Source: Apostichopus japonicus
Lineage: Eukaryota; Echinodermata; Holothuroidea; Aspidochirotida; Stichopodidae
DNA length: 64,000 nt
Assembly: GCF_037975245.1 (NCBI RefSeq)
Contig: NC_092564.1
Span: 10,886,484-10,950,483 of the forward strand
Direction of reading: 5' to 3'
The position numbers were made by a program, and so were the translations under genes. Of the stretch, positions 22,231 to 34,680 are shown piece after piece. The notes under the pieces are model-generated. The model was not told where the DNA came from. It did no database searches and saw nothing but the letters and a program-made list of their open reading frames with translations. Position 1 is the first letter of the stretch. The number at the start of each line of letters is the position of its first letter.

Positions 22231-22697
22231 GACACCTCCACACATAGGCTGTTGTGGCATATGTGGGAGATGTGAAATGATTTGGTACTTAAAAATTAAT
22301 TTCTTTGCACAATACTTTGAAGAGCAGATGCTGGAATGTGGCTCTCTCTTAGCTGCCAGGGATAGCATTGTGCGGATAATGCCATATGCTGGTGCCCCTG
22401 GCATACTGATGGTGTAGGCACCTGTCCACATCCTGCATCCCTTTGTGTAACTTGCTGGGGCTGATGTATATTTTGCCACTTTTGCATTTATTTCATCAGC
22501 CCATGCCATCCAATCTTAGTCTGACATTGTGAAGGTGTGAGCTTTCCAGTTACAAATGTGTTACTGTATACAGGCCTATCCTTATTCTGATTGCAGTCTG
22601 GGTCTCAATAAAACTGATTCTTACACCATATATATTACGTGTAATGTATGCATTTAAATTCTGACTGTCGCTTTTTGCTCTGCTAGGTACACAGTAT
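22231..22697. other. Intergenic, decayed repeat, no gene seen
   Basis: Follows Mutator-like remnants. The minus-strand frame (about 22177-22509) lacks recognisable motifs and is probably the reverse of decayed transposon sequence. Confidence 0.35.
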
Positions 22698-23635
22698 TAG
22701 TGCTGATAGTCGACTCTTACTTTTGTAGTTGATTAATCGCATAGCTCTTCTCGCGATACTCGGTTACAGTTATGGCATCATCACTGTCATTTCTACATTG
22801 CAGCAATACAGTCAAACAAATCTTTCTCCATGGTGCACTGTCCGTATTTGTTCTTTCAAGTCTTAATGTGTGATGTCTAATTCATGTTAAAACATCTACC
22901 AAACAAAAACTGTCAACAAATTTCAATATTCAACATTTCTTAAAATCCTCCAAAGTAAATCAAAAACTTTGGAATGGATCTACAAGGCTACTACAACTAC
23001 TAGCACTAATGACAGCAAAAAAATGAATAGATGCAACACCCTGTAGCGGTGTGATTATTACTATGCAAGAGTTTTCTGTAGAAGGACGTTCACCTTCTAG
23101 GCTAGGCTTTAGCCTAGCGTGATAGCACGCACATATTATGACACATTGAAATGAAACTTCACCGCAATCGACACACTCTATCAGACATATGATACATGTG
23201 AACCACTGGCCAGAAACTGTAAACATGCATGTTTGAAGAAATTACAAATTCTATGGCAATCATTAAAGATTAATAAATTTGGGAATTTGCAATTATGCGC
23301 AATGATGAAACATTGCTAGGACTAAATGTTGCACTGCAGAACAATCGTACTGTACTACTAACAAGTAAACGCATGAATCTAACCTGAACAGGTGCTTACT
23401 GATTTTTAACACAGCACAGTTCTAGTGTAGCATTGTAAGAACCTGTGTTTGCGATATTTGCTGACAAACTGCTTAAGTGTTGTTTTTGATAGGTTAGGCT
23501 ATTTTTCAATAGCAGATTGTGTGTAGTGCTAGCTTTAGTCCAGTAATCGCAACTTAGGTTTTGAGAGTGATTAATCAAACTTCCAAAGTGTAATCGCGAC
23601 TACTGGTGATTAATCGATCACGACTATCAGCACTA
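22698..23635. mobile_element. hAT-like MITE, 0.94 kb
   Basis: Ends TAGTGCTGATAGTCG (22698) and its complement CGACTATCAGCACTA (23635); subterminal GATTAATCG-like motifs occur on both sides, a common hAT feature. Flanks CACAGTAT (22690-22697) and CACTGTAT (23636-23643) agree in 7 of 8 positions, consistent with an aged 8-bp duplication. No transposase frame inside. Confidence 0.75.
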
Positions 23636-23643
23636 CACTGTAT

Positions 23644-24359
23644 AAAAGTAGACTACTTACCAGATGTACAACTTCAGTTCCTCAGGTTTTACTTGTTCTA
23701 TAGCTTAACATTGAAATTAGTGGCTCCTTATACCATCCGTTACTGTACTACTACACATTTCAATAACACACAGATCAAAACAACAGACACAGGTAGTACA
23801 GTGGTCTCTACAGGCCATGAACATGTTCTTCCAGTCTAATTATTACTTCGTCAGTGCATTTTGGGGCACATGGTGTACCAATGGGTTGTTACTTCCGTGT
23901 CAATCTCGTGCCACATTGCGAAATTTTGGTGATTTTTCACAAAATTTGCCCCCAAATCACTCAAGCGTAAAATGATGAGACGTTTTTGTCATATTCTGTG
24001 ATTACATATCATAACCAATACCCCTTTAGGTATACTTAAGGCTCATAGAGTCTAAAATGGCAATTTTCAAATTTTTACTTATTATGGCCACGACATGAAA
24101 ATTTCAACATCCTGTATTTTTGGGATCCATCTAAGCATGTTCTCTAGAACATATATCAACAATTCTGCCAGTTAAAAACTTGATTTTTCCCTTCCAAAAT
24201 TTTTTTCGTAATCTCATGACCTAATGTGACAGCATTTTAGGAACACGCTTTGCTCTCGCTGTTTCCTCCGAACATCATACCTACACCGACAAGTGTACAT
24301 AAATACACAAAACAATCACTAACAAGTCAGCGCGAAATCAAATCTAAATTTCCCGTGGA
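23644..24359. other. Intergenic, no gene seen
   Basis: Unique-looking AT-rich sequence. It may include the promoter and 5' UTR of the broken P2X7-like gene that starts at 24360. Confidence 0.35.
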
Positions 24360-25303
24360 ATGTCAGATTTAGAACCAAATGTGGCAACCGAAGTTCAAAG
24401 TGATAGTGGTTCTTCACCAGGCAGTGAAATTGTACTAGAAATAGAGTGCCCTTTCTAATATTCGAAGCAGAGAGTGAAGGCGATGATCATGCCAATATTG
24501 AACCAAATGTTGAGGGTGGACCTGAGGTGTTACTGTTAGGATATAGAACCGTATCAGTTCGAGCCTGTCAAATGAGCCGAAATTGAAGCTCCACAACATA
24601 TCGAAGAAGAAACCTGTTCGGAACTATTGCAAGGAGCATACAACGTGGTAAGAATTTAGTAATGAAGCAAACAAAATCCAGTCCATTTTGTGCATGTGTG
24701 GTTGGAATTCGCGGAACTGCCTTAACCATATTGTGAGTTGTGTTACTGTGACTTACAACCATAGAATCCTTACAACCCATATGTACTGTGTGTTGGCTAT
24801 GTATTCATACATGTACAGTATGGTGCGTAGTACTACTAGTAGTAGTAGTGTTGGTTGCATACTGAAAGTTTGGCTCGGGACGTAAGCTGCATTATGCAGC
24901 CATGTTAGGTAGGCATATGTGTCATTTTATACTCATTATTACTAGGCTAGTACTTAGGCCTGGAGTTTTGCAAATCAATTGTCTGAACAAAAGAATGTTT
25001 CATGAAATATGGAAGGTGTAAATTCACAACAAATGTAACCATAACTGTACATTGTATCACTGCTTGTTATTGTGGACATCATGGGCCAACATTAATACAT
25101 TTTGAACTTTCAACATTTTTTTTTAGGCAGTACAGTACAGATACATAGCCTACGGTCAACAGGTTCAAAGGTGCTGGGGGTTCCTAGCAAGACACGTCAG
25201 GGTTGTGCTACCATCATGTGCAGTCCAAAGAATCAGAAGTGAGTTTCCAGCCAATGGTCATTACACTGGATTCAAGATGCCAGGAGAAAACTCAATTGTA
25301 TAG
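24360..25303 (+). pseudogene. P2X7 C-terminal-like (zinc-binding) domain gene, broken, core missing
   Basis: The last exon-like segment, 25127-25303, follows a T-rich tract and AG acceptor and reads RYIAYGQQVQRCWGFLARHV, then RVVLPSCAVQRIRSEFP and GHYTGFKMP before a TAG. This matches the end of the many invertebrate proteins annotated as P2X purinoceptor 7-like. The ATG at 24360 opens MSDLEPNVATEVQSDSGSSP and, after shifts, EPYQFEP at about 24545, a phrase usual in the N-terminal part of these proteins. The Cys-rich core with its CxCxxC and CC motifs is not found between them. Frameshifts and the missing core mark it as non-functional, or as exons of a gene whose middle has been lost. Such genes are often repeat-associated. 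Confidence 0.5.
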
Positions 25304-26505
25304 GAAGCCTTGGTTGAGAAATCCCTCACCTTTTCTATTCTACGATTGTGTTGGATTATCAGTCCTTCAGGGTTCCCTCAGTGTTGATATACTAAAATTC
25401 AAGACTTTTAATTAAGGATGAAATGGTTATTTTCCAGATCCAACATCAACAATGAAAGAAAAGGCATGCTTTGAAGCATTTGGACACATGTATTGGCGTG
25501 ACCGTGATGTCATATAATATGTGCATCAGTGAACAGGCATTGACCTTTTTAGGAGCATTTACCTCCCAGACATGTTGGCTTTGTACCTTTAATCTGGAAG
25601 CCAAAATATCCATATCTCCAATGATATTTGACAGAAAGTTATAATAAAGACCAATGGAGGCAGCAGAACTCTTGAATGTTTAGACTTTGTTTCTTCAGCA
25701 GCAGGTGGTTTGTTTTACAATCTTTCTCCAGAAACTCAGCAGTACACCCTGTTAATGGTCTTTGATTGATTTAATGTGTGTGATGCTGTGTTTCCAGTTG
25801 CGTGTCAGTGTTGTATGTGTCGTCGAGCGTGGGTAACATTCACAGGTATGCATGTGAGTTGCGTCGTGCAGTATTTCTTGGTTTAAATTACCCTTTATTC
25901 TATTTGCTTTTGGTTTATTCTAATTAATTTATCACATTCATTTGAACCTCAAGTTTCTTTATCATGACTGTGCAGACTTTTTGTTTGCTATGAGAGCTTG
26001 AAATTTTCCTCACTTGTAAACAAACCTCTTTACTCAGCAGTAAACAATGTTCATATGCTGCTCCAGGGAGGCCTAAAGTGGTCTAAACTTGCCTCAACTG
26101 ACCCAATCTTTGTACCACTTGTACATCCATTCATACTCCATAACAGCCAAACCAAGAAAACCAGATCCTAATTGATAAGATAAAAAAAAAGATGTTCTCC
26201 TGTTGCTCTTTGGAACTTTTCCTGAAGGAGAACACTTGTGCAGGTTGATATAGATGCTAATAGGAGTATGCCACCTTAAGTAATAGCTGAGATATTTAAA
26301 CTCCACATTAAACCTCATTTTTATGATAGTTTGAGAAGTTGTGACTTACATCATTTCTGTGTATCTCTGTCTATTGGGTGAATCTTCATATGGTGTCTCA
26401 CACATGTTGTACAGTCTATATGAATAATACAGTACTGAACTTTAAACAAGTGAGAGCCCAATGATTGACATATTCCCTAGTGTGATAAGAAGTCATTCTA
26501 TCATT
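25254..26505 (+). repeat. Tandem duplication of 1,252 bp, first copy
   Basis: Nearly identical to 26506-27757: the two copies run base for base at an offset of 1,252 with only about two differences noticed (near 25767 and 25774). The copy begins inside the last P2X7-like exon (GHYTGFKMP) and ends after the small TIR element and the ATATTCCCTAGTGTGAT phrase. Confidence 0.9.
25955..26275 (+). mobile_element. Small TIR element (GGTRGCATAC family), left-truncated copy
   Basis: Shares TCACTTGTAAACAAACCTCTT, GGGAGGCCTAAA, GATGTTCTCCTGTTGC and the intact right end TAATAGGAGTATGCCACC followed by TTAA (26276-26279). The left end is missing. A copy identical in its right half lies 1,252 bp downstream because of the tandem duplication. 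Confidence 0.65.
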
Positions 26506-27757
26506 ATGGTCATTACACTGGATTCAAGATGCCAGGAGAAAACTCAATTGTATAGGAAGCCTTGGTTGAGAAATCCCTCACCTTTTCTATTCTACGATTG
26601 TGTTGGATTATCAGTCCTTCAGGGTTCCCTCAGTGTTGATATACTAAAATTCAAGACTTTTAATTAAGGATGAAATGGTTATTTTCCAGATCCAACATCA
26701 ACAATGAAAGAAAAGGCATGCTTTGAAGCATTTGGACACATGTATTGGCGTGACCGTGATGTCATATAATATGTGCATCAGTGAACAGGCATTGACCTTT
26801 TTAGGAGCATTTACCTCCCAGACATGTTGGCTTTGTACCTTTAATCTGGAAGCCAAAATATCCATATCTCCAATGATATTTGACAGAAAGTTATAATAAA
26901 GACCAATGGAGGCAGCAGAACTCTTGAATGTTTAGACTTTGTTTCTTCAGCAGCAGGTGGTTTGTTTTACAATCTTTCTCCAGAAACTCAGCAGTACACC
27001 CTGTTAATGGTCTTTGATTGTTTTAATATGTGTGATGCTGTGTTTCCAGTTGCGTGTCAGTGTTGTATGTGTCGTCGAGCGTGGGTAACATTCACAGGTA
27101 TGCATGTGAGTTGCGTCGTGCAGTATTTCTTGGTTTAAATTACCCTTTATTCTATTTGCTTTTGGTTTATTCTAATTAATTTATCACATTCATTTGAACC
27201 TCAAGTTTCTTTATCATGACTGTGCAGACTTTTTGTTTGCTATGAGAGCTTGAAATTTTCCTCACTTGTAAACAAACCTCTTTACTCAGCAGTAAACAAT
27301 GTTCATATGCTGCTCCAGGGAGGCCTAAAGTGGTCTAAACTTGCCTCAACTGACCCAATCTTTGTACCACTTGTACATCCATTCATACTCCATAACAGCC
27401 AAACCAAGAAAACCAGATCCTAATTGATAAGATAAAAAAAAAGATGTTCTCCTGTTGCTCTTTGGAACTTTTCCTGAAGGAGAACACTTGTGCAGGTTGA
27501 TATAGATGCTAATAGGAGTATGCCACCTTAAGTAATAGCTGAGATATTTAAACTCCACATTAAACCTCATTTTTATGATAGTTTGAGAAGTTGTGACTTA
27601 CATCATTTCTGTGTATCTCTGTCTATTGGGTGAATCTTCATATGGTGTCTCACACATGTTGTACAGTCTATATGAATAATACAGTACTGAACTTTAAACA
27701 AGTGAGAGCCCAATGATTGACATATTCCCTAGTGTGATAAGAAGTCATTCTATCAGC
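26506..27757 (+). repeat. Tandem duplication of 1,252 bp, second copy
   Basis: Second copy of 25254-26505. The junction near 26504-26506 joins the end of one copy directly to the start of the next inside ATGGTCATTACACTGG. Confidence 0.9.
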
Positions 27758-28617
27758 ATGACAGGCATTTACTGAATGTCTAAATTGTTCTTGGGTCCAC
27801 ACAATGTGTTTTAAGCACAGTCCCTCAAGTTGGTGCTACTTACCCCCTCTGGTGGAAACTTGGTTGGCCTTCTTCCCTCTGAAAATTTTATCACTCCCAG
27901 CATCCAGTAAGCATGCGCCCTTAGCTGTGGCTCTAAAGTGAAAGAGAAAAAGTTACTTGTTACTTTGGCACTGCTTTTCAAAGGTATTTTGTCAGATTTT
28001 GGCGCAAAAAATACTCAGGAGAGCTATTAGCTGTGACCAGATCTAGAATGAGGGCGCTGTTCAAACAACAGTCCAAACTAGTGGTAGTCCATCATATTGA
28101 CTAGTTTCTCGGTGTAAGTCTTGTCTTGTATCATTCTATGTGCAGCTATTCAACTGCTTAGACTTCCAATAAATGCTTACAAACAAAACTAGTGAATAGG
28201 TCACTGGAAAATTGGTATATTTTAAGGATAAAAACTGATTAGTATTTAGAAGAATGGGTAGAAGGAAAGGCATGTTTGATAGGCATGCAACGACCTTCAA
28301 GCCAGGTAACAGGTTTGGCTTTACTGCTTGAACAGCTGCTGAAGCTGATGCCAATTGCACTGGTGATATTCCTAGCTCTTCTGATACAGATATGGCAACT
28401 AATTCCTCTTGCAAACCTGCTTATAGAAGGCTCGACAAGGAAGAGTATGAGAGAGTAATTAACCCAGCAGATAAAAGACATGAGATATTTTCAACTCAAT
28501 CACAACAAACCATGTTTGCATAATCTACAGGAAACAGGTTAGTTAATTTGCAAGCCCTATTAAGGGCCTATCACAGTGCTATGATGGCTCACTAGAGAGA
28601 CAAGCAATGGATGTGGG
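27430..28617 (+). repeat. Long dispersed repeat, copy B (includes Mutator-like remnants)
   Basis: Paralogue of 21148-22230. It keeps the Mutator-like 5' coding start lost in copy A: after GTGAATAGGTCACTGGA the sequence at 28253-28400 encodes a decayed form of the MGKRKDMFGRR region at 15317, and 28405-28465 reads RLDKEEYERVINP, a phrase matching the RLxEEEY region of such transposases. It then jumps to the AYHSAMMAH segment (28545-28617). Confidence 0.65.
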
Positions 28618-28764
28618 GATGACCTTATAGGTCTTTCTGATATGGAAGAATTTGTAGGACTTGATTAAAGGTTGTGTTTGGAATCACTATGTAGCTACAA
28701 GAGTGAACTCTTGTCCATCTAAGAAGCTTAATAAAACAGTAACAAACCTGGCAAGAATCCTTCA

Positions 28765-29232
28765 GGTAGCATACGCCCATTAAAAGCGCCATTGACTTAC
28801 ACACTAAATCACAAAAGTAATGTGGTCTCTTAGTCTAGATAGAAGTTTTCACTAGCTAAACGCTACCCATCACCGGATAGCTGTCAAGTTGGCCTTTTAT
28901 GGCACCATCAATTTTCCGTATCATGACCATGTAGATTTTTTGCTATCCGAGCCGGAAGTTTTTGACACTTGTAAACAAACCTCTTCACTCAGTGGTAAAC
29001 AATTTTCCTACGCTGCTCCTGGGAGGCCTTAAAGGGGTCTGAAATGGCCTCAATTGACACAATTTTCTCACTACATGTACTTCCATTCATGCTCTTCAAC
29101 ATGCAAGCCACAAAAAACTAGGTCATGATTGATAACAGATCACAAAAGATGTTCCCCTGCTGCTTTTTGGCACTTTTCTTGAAGGAGTACAATAAAGCGG
29201 ACTGATATAGACTCTAATAGGAGTATGCCACC
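28765..29232 (+). mobile_element. Small TIR element (GGTRGCATAC family), near-complete copy
   Basis: Left end GGTAGCATACGCCCATTAAA preceded by TTCA (28761-28764); right end TAATAGGAGTATGCCACC followed by TTAA (29233-29236). This is one of the two copies with both ends visible. The 468-bp interior is non-coding. The sequence after it (to 29412) is also shared with 36081-36738, so the duplicated block is larger than the element. Confidence 0.7.
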
Positions 29233-29828
29233 TTAAGTGAGAGATGAATTTTTTTTAATACCAATATGATACTTTTTATAGTCGTCACAATATAAACCAC
29301 AACAAAATTCTATGCAATTATCATTTTAGGTCCATAAAGATGTATTTTCAGAGATTTCAGTATGCAAGGTGCAGTGTGTAAATACACATATGAGCAATAC
29401 TGTGTTAGCAGTAAACCAGGTCTACGTCTGCAACAACATTTCCAGTCACCAATTTTGATAAGCTTGACCAATTTGGGTGCATCTATGATTCCTGCAGGTT
29501 GTATTGGTATCCCTGATCACAGTCCACTTGGTATGGCTTGCCCTACTGTACCTGCAGAAACGTCATCCAGAGAAGGGTCAGCGGGGAGGGTTTTTTCGTC
29601 TCTGGCTCTGAAAAGTGATGAAAACTACTTTTGTTTAGCTCAGCTGATTCCTCCCAAACTGACCTACAGGACATACCCCAATGTATTCCTGAACTGTTTG
29701 GAACATGTTAAACTGATATTGCATGTCACTCCAGTGCAACTGTTAAGTTACTAAGAATAAGAGAAGAAAATTGAAGGTGTTCTTTGCAAAAACTGGATCA
29801 TCGGGATTTGTAAACCACAGCCTCACTG
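29233..29828. other. Duplicated flank and intergenic, no gene seen
   Basis: 29233-29412 is repeated at about 36560-36738. A 130-codon plus-strand frame (29362-29754) starts inside that shared flank and has no recognisable domain; I do not call it a gene. Confidence 0.4.
29824..29828. repeat. Target-site duplication of the Ty3/gypsy element, left
   Basis: CACTG, repeated exactly at 34876-34880 beyond the 3' LTR: a 5-bp duplication as expected for LTR-retrotransposon integrases of this group. Confidence 0.85.
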
Positions 29829-29930
29829 TGTGACAAGTACAGTACATTTATGTAGCTAATCAATATGAGCTACCGTACTTGCTCTTCATATTACACACTA
29901 CCACACGCTCGACGGCCACAAACTGAAACA
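29829..29930 (+). repeat. 5' LTR, internally deleted
   Basis: Begins TGTGACAAG and ends AACTGAAACA. Matches the 3' LTR in its first part (TGAGCTACCGTACTTGCTC) and last part (ACACGCTCGACGGCCACA). It lacks the middle of the 3' LTR, which holds AATAAA-type signals, and has about 13 extra bases near its start. Confidence 0.85.
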
Positions 29931-29947
29931 TGGTGTCAGAAGTAAAC
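29931..29947 (+). promoter_or_regulatory. Primer-binding site, tRNA-Leu-like
   Basis: TGGTGTCAGAAGT directly follows the 5' LTR. TGG is the complement of the CCA tail, and TGTCAGAAGT resembles the complement of a tRNA-Leu 3' acceptor end. Confidence 0.75.
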
Positions 29948-30438
29948 TTAAGATAATTTCGAGGAACATTCTTGCGAGATTCGAAGGACTGATCACCCGA
30001 AAATCACCGTGAATTTGTCAGCAATTCGGTAAGATTCCGCTATGCGAATGCACCGTTAGAATAGCATACACAGTATCGTATGTATAGGACTATGCGATAA
30101 AACAGTACAGTAATCCTAGACGCAACGTAGAATGCAGTGTGATGTGGTAAGCAAAGAAAGGAAGTGCAGATTGTACACTAAATTATAGCAGTAAGATATA
30201 ACTGTGTTCGACTAGTTCATAATGCAACGAAGGGGAACACACTGCAGCACGGTGATAATACAGTAGTAAAGCCTTGTGAAACAACAGTCTGGTGAGGTGA
30301 AAATAAGAAAAGAAAACAATCGCGTTACTGTACGTACCGGTACAATACAAAACCGTGTACACGTTGGAGAATTAAAATTAACATTCAGACGATTCCTGAA
30401 ATAAATTCTGCCAGAAGATCGTGAGTTACAATAACAGT

Positions 30439-31215
30439 ATGGATAAAGTTCCCCCACCAGAGAAGATTGATTTTGCTTCTCCCAAACTGGCAAGCAGATG
30501 GCAACACTGGAAAGAAGAATTCAAGCTATATGCAGAACTGGCAATGTCTGACAAAGATGATAAGTTAAAGGAAAAGTGTGCCTCTACTGTATCTTATGGG
30601 CACTACCGGACGTGAGATATATGAGACTATAAAACCGGTACCAGCTGCAGGCGCTGCCGATGTTTCCCCGAAAATTGGAGAGCTCCTCACACTCTTTGAT
30701 GCCTACTGCAACCCAAAGCAAAATGAAACTGTAGAAAGATACAAATTCTTCACAAGATTTCAGGAGCCAGGGGAGCAGTTGGACAGATACATCACTGAAC
30801 TCAAAGTCCTGGCACAAACATGTAACTTTGAATCATTGCATGACCCGCTTGTCCGGGATAGGATCGTGTGTGGTATCACAAATTCGGCACTCAGAGAGCA
30901 ATTACTACGGGCACAGAAACTTACCCTGAAATCATGCGAGGATATGTGCCAGTCGGCGAAACTATCCAGAGAAAGGATAGGGACCATCGAGACGAAAACA
31001 GAGGTGCACGCGCTCCGACAAAGCGTGCAAGACGACAGACTTCAGAAATGCAAGTATATACTGTGGGAACAGACACGTCTTTGGGAAGTACCAGTGTCCT
31101 GCATATGGAAAGACCTGTTCCAAATGAGACAGGAAGAACCATTTTGCAGCTCAATGCAGAACAGCTACACGCAAAGCGTCAGCGAGCGGATCCCAACGGA
31201 GTGGACCCAAAAGGG
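30439..31215 (+). pseudogene. gag: gag of the Ty3/gypsy element, frameshifted
   Basis: ATG at 30439 starts MDKVPPPEKIDFASPKLASR then RWQHWKEEFKLYAEL, the usual gag start. A frameshift near 30590 leads to LLYLMGTTGREIYETIKP and VERYKFFTRFQEPGEQLDRY, the capsid-like region typical of this lineage. A zinc-knuckle region lies at about 31090-31165 in yet another frame; it has the spacing C..C....H....C, but the second Cys position is a TGA stop. Gag would form the particle and bind RNA; this copy cannot. Confidence 0.8.
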
Positions 31216-31429
31216 GCAATATGAAACGGAAACCGTGGGTAAATGCTATAGCGGAAGGTACGTCCAACGTTGGCGACAGTTCCTCCGAGTCCCTCTCAGA
31301 TGACGACTTCGAGGACGTCAACACGGTGAACCTGCTCACTCCTCCAAAGACAGAGAACAATATAAACTATATTAACTATAAGCAACAAAGTCACATTTAC
31401 GCTGACATGAGTATAGATGAAGTAAGAGT

Positions 31430-34400
31430 CACTTTCAAATTTATAGCGGGGCAACCTGCAACATCTTACCAAGCTCAGTTATGAAGAAACTAGGTAAGCA
31501 TAACATTAAGCAAACTAGCCAGGTATTATCAGTGTACAATGGGAGTACGTCAAAGCCAAATGGTAAATGCAAACTAAAATTGGTGAACCCCGAAAATGGA
31601 AAGAAATACCGGGCTGAGTTTGTGATTGTTGACAATGATATTGCAATCCCTCTGCTAGGCAGCAAAGTGGTCCAGCAGATGGGTCTCATAGAAGTTAGAC
31701 ATGAAAACATTGCCAAACCACTAGGCGTCAATGCGATCACGAATGCAAATGATGGTAAAAACGTCAAAGTTGTGAAGGAGGGGCAAATTACTAATGTTGA
31801 AAACCTGTACCAGGAGTACAATGATGTTTTTGAGGGCATAGGTCAACTAGAAGGGGAATATAAACTACAGCTAGATCCCAATGCAGTACCTGTAGTTCAT
31901 CCACCCCGTAGGTTCCCTGTGGTAATCCGAGACAACCTCAAAGCAGAATTAGATAGGCTTGTGAAACAAAACATCATAAAGCCAGTTTCAGAGCCAACCC
32001 CCTAGGTCTCCAGTCCAGTGACTGTGGTAAAGCCGGGGAAAATGAGAATATGTATCGACCCCAGAGACCTAAACAAGAGTCTCATGCGCAGCCACTATCC
32101 GATGCCTACCTTAGAGGATATACTCCCAGATTTAAGTAAGGCTCAGGTCTTTAGTGTATTCGATGCTAAGCATGGGTTTTGGCATGTGAAGCTTGATAAT
32201 GAGAGCTCACTTTTGACCACGTTTAACACCCCTTTTGGAAGGTATCGATGGCTATTGGCTTCCATTTGGACTAAATGCTGCGCCGGAAGAGTTCCAGCGT
32301 AGGCAGCATCAGGCCCTAGAGGGTTTGCCTGGTGTAAAATGTATTGTAGACGATGTTATCGTTTATGGGGAAGGTCCCACCAAAGAAGCAGCTATCCGTG
32401 ATCACGACCAGAAGGTAAGAAATCTCATGGATAGATGTCGAGAGAAAAACTTGCGACGCAATAGAGATATGGTCAAGTTTAGGACAGATGAGGTATCCTT
32501 CATGGGTTATTTGATTACTAGCCAAGGGTTAAAACCAGATCCAAGAAAGGTTGAGGCAGTCATTAAGATGCCAAAACCCACTGATGCCCAAGCAGTTCGG
32601 AGATTCATTGCTTTTGTAACATATCTCAGCAAATTCCTACCCAAACTAAGTGACGCATGCGAACCAATGCGCAAACTGACGCTGAAGGACACAGAGTGGT
32701 CGTGGCATGAAGTTCACGACAAGGCTTTCAATAACATTAAGAGCCTAGTCACCTCACAACCAGTGCTCAGCTACTATAACTCCGCAAAGGAACTTACCTT
32801 GCAGAGTGACTCGTCAGAGTCCGGACTGGGTGCTACGATAATGCAAGACAGTCACCCAAGTGCATTTGCTAGACGCGCCTTGAGTGACATAGAAACGCGA
32901 TATGCGATAATAGAAAAAGAACTCCTGTCTGTCATATTTGGGTTGGAAAGATTTCACCAATACACGTATGGTCGTAGAGTGACTGTACAAACAGATCACA
33001 AACCACTGGAAAGCATCGTCTGCAAACCGTTGTATAAGGCACCAAAACGCCTACAACGAATGTTGCTGCGGCTCCAGAGATATGACGTAACCTTAGGCTA
33101 TAGGCCAGGCAAACAGATGCAGCAGGCTGACACGCTCAGCAGAGCGTATCTTCCAGGAAAACCTCAAGGTCATACCTCTAGAGAGGTAGAATCAGTGAAC
33201 ATGGTGTATCAACTACCCATAACTGATTCCAGAAAACAGGCAATACAAGGGCACACAACATCTGATAGTACACGGCAGACACTCATTACCATCATTCACA
33301 ATGGGTGGCCACAGTCTCAAAATTACTTACCACAGTGTGTGACTCCCTACTACCAATGTGGGGATGAGTTAACAGTGCAGGATGGCGTGGTAATCCGTGG
33401 TGAAAGAGTTGTTGTTCCCAAAACACTCAGGAGGGAAATGCTCGATAAAATTCACTCTTCGCACTTAGGAATAGACGGATGTCTTCGCCGTGCTCGTGAA
33501 TGCCTGTATTGGCCAGGTATGAATGCCGAGCTGAAGGACTACATGCGACGTGTGTGCTTCTGTGGGAACTAATCAGTCCAAAGAGCCACTCATGCCACAT
33601 GCAATAGAGCGAAGACCATGGTCCAAAGTTGGCGTAGACCTATTCCATGTTCATGACCGTAACTATGTCGTGACAGTCGACTATTTTTCTGGTTTTGGGG
33701 AAATTGACTTTCTCCAGGACACCACCTCCAACAGTGTGATACACAAACTGAAAGGGCAATTTGCTCGTCATGGTATCCCAGATGTTTGCATGTCTGATAA
33801 TGGACCCCAATTTAGCTCCTATGAGTTCAAACAATTTGCACGGGATTAGGAATTCAGACAAACAACATCTTCCCCAGGGTTTCCCCAAAGTAATGGTAGG
33901 GCGGAACAAGCAGTCAAGATGGCAAAGTCACTAATCACCAAAGCAAAAAAAGCAAGGAAAGACCCATATCTAGCTATCTTAGCTTATAGAAACACTCCAT
34001 CTCAAAACATGGACTCCAGTCCAGCCCAACGCTTGTTTAGTCGTAGGACAAAGACACTGCTTCCTACTAGCAAAGGTGACAGAGCAGATTAAATCAAACA
34101 AGGCAAGACAAGCCTACTATCATGATAAAGGCTCACATTCACTTCCAACACTTAACACCGGAGACACAGTCAGGATTATGCCACCATCCAAGCGTCAAGA
34201 GTGGCAAAAGGCAATTGTCCAAAACCAAGTGTCGCCCAGGTCGTATGAAGTTATGACTGAAAAGAGGCGTGTATATCGCAGAAACAGGAAACACTTGCGA
34301 CACACAAAGGAGACTTACACACCCAACCCCGAACCACTGGAAACAGTTGAGCAAGAAATTACTCAAACTGATCCACACACACAAAACCCCCACACTGTTA

Positions 34401-34486
34401 AAGATTACTCAGACAGACTTCCGCAGCAGACACGTTCAGGTAGAGTAATGCGTGTCCCAAGCTATCTGAGAGATTATACCACTTAG
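31430..34486 (+). pseudogene. pol: pol of the Ty3/gypsy element: protease, RT, RNase H, integrase, broken
   Basis: Protease at about 31445-31720: the active-site phrase reads YSGATCNILP, with Tyr where the catalytic Asp is expected, and ends IPLLGSKVVQQMG. RT: FPVVIRDNLKAELDRLV, a TAG at 32003-32005, then MRICIDPRDLNK, VFSVFDAKHGFWHVKLD, a frameshift near 32250 and CIVDDVIVYG with the DD pair intact. RNase H at about 32800-33130: LTLQSDSSESGLG and VQTDHKPLESI. Integrase: IHSSHLGIDG zinc-finger start, a frameshift near 33560, VGVDLFHVHD, MSDNGPQFSS, a TAG near 33847, and QSNGRAEQAV, so the D, D and E remain. A further shift near 34070 leads to the tail ending at 34486. At least two stops and three shifts. 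Confidence 0.85.
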
Positions 34487-34680
34487 TTGTAGTAAAGTTG
34501 TTAAAGGTGCTGTTTTAGGCTCCCTATAAAAACTTATGTTTATCTTTTTTTTATAATTGTTTTACTTGAGTTTAGCATTAGTGCACTTAACGTAATGAAC
34601 ATAAGTATATATGCTCGTATAGAGTAAAATTGTATTGCATGCTGTTTACATTCACCAAGTTGTGACGTGACTTAAAATCT

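Noticed and set aside
22177-22509. A 110-codon minus-strand frame
   Set aside because: It is antisense to Mutator-like remnants and has no protein-like motif.
29362-29754. A 130-codon plus-strand frame
   Set aside because: It starts in a duplicated transposon flank and has no recognisable domain, homologous phrase or splice context.
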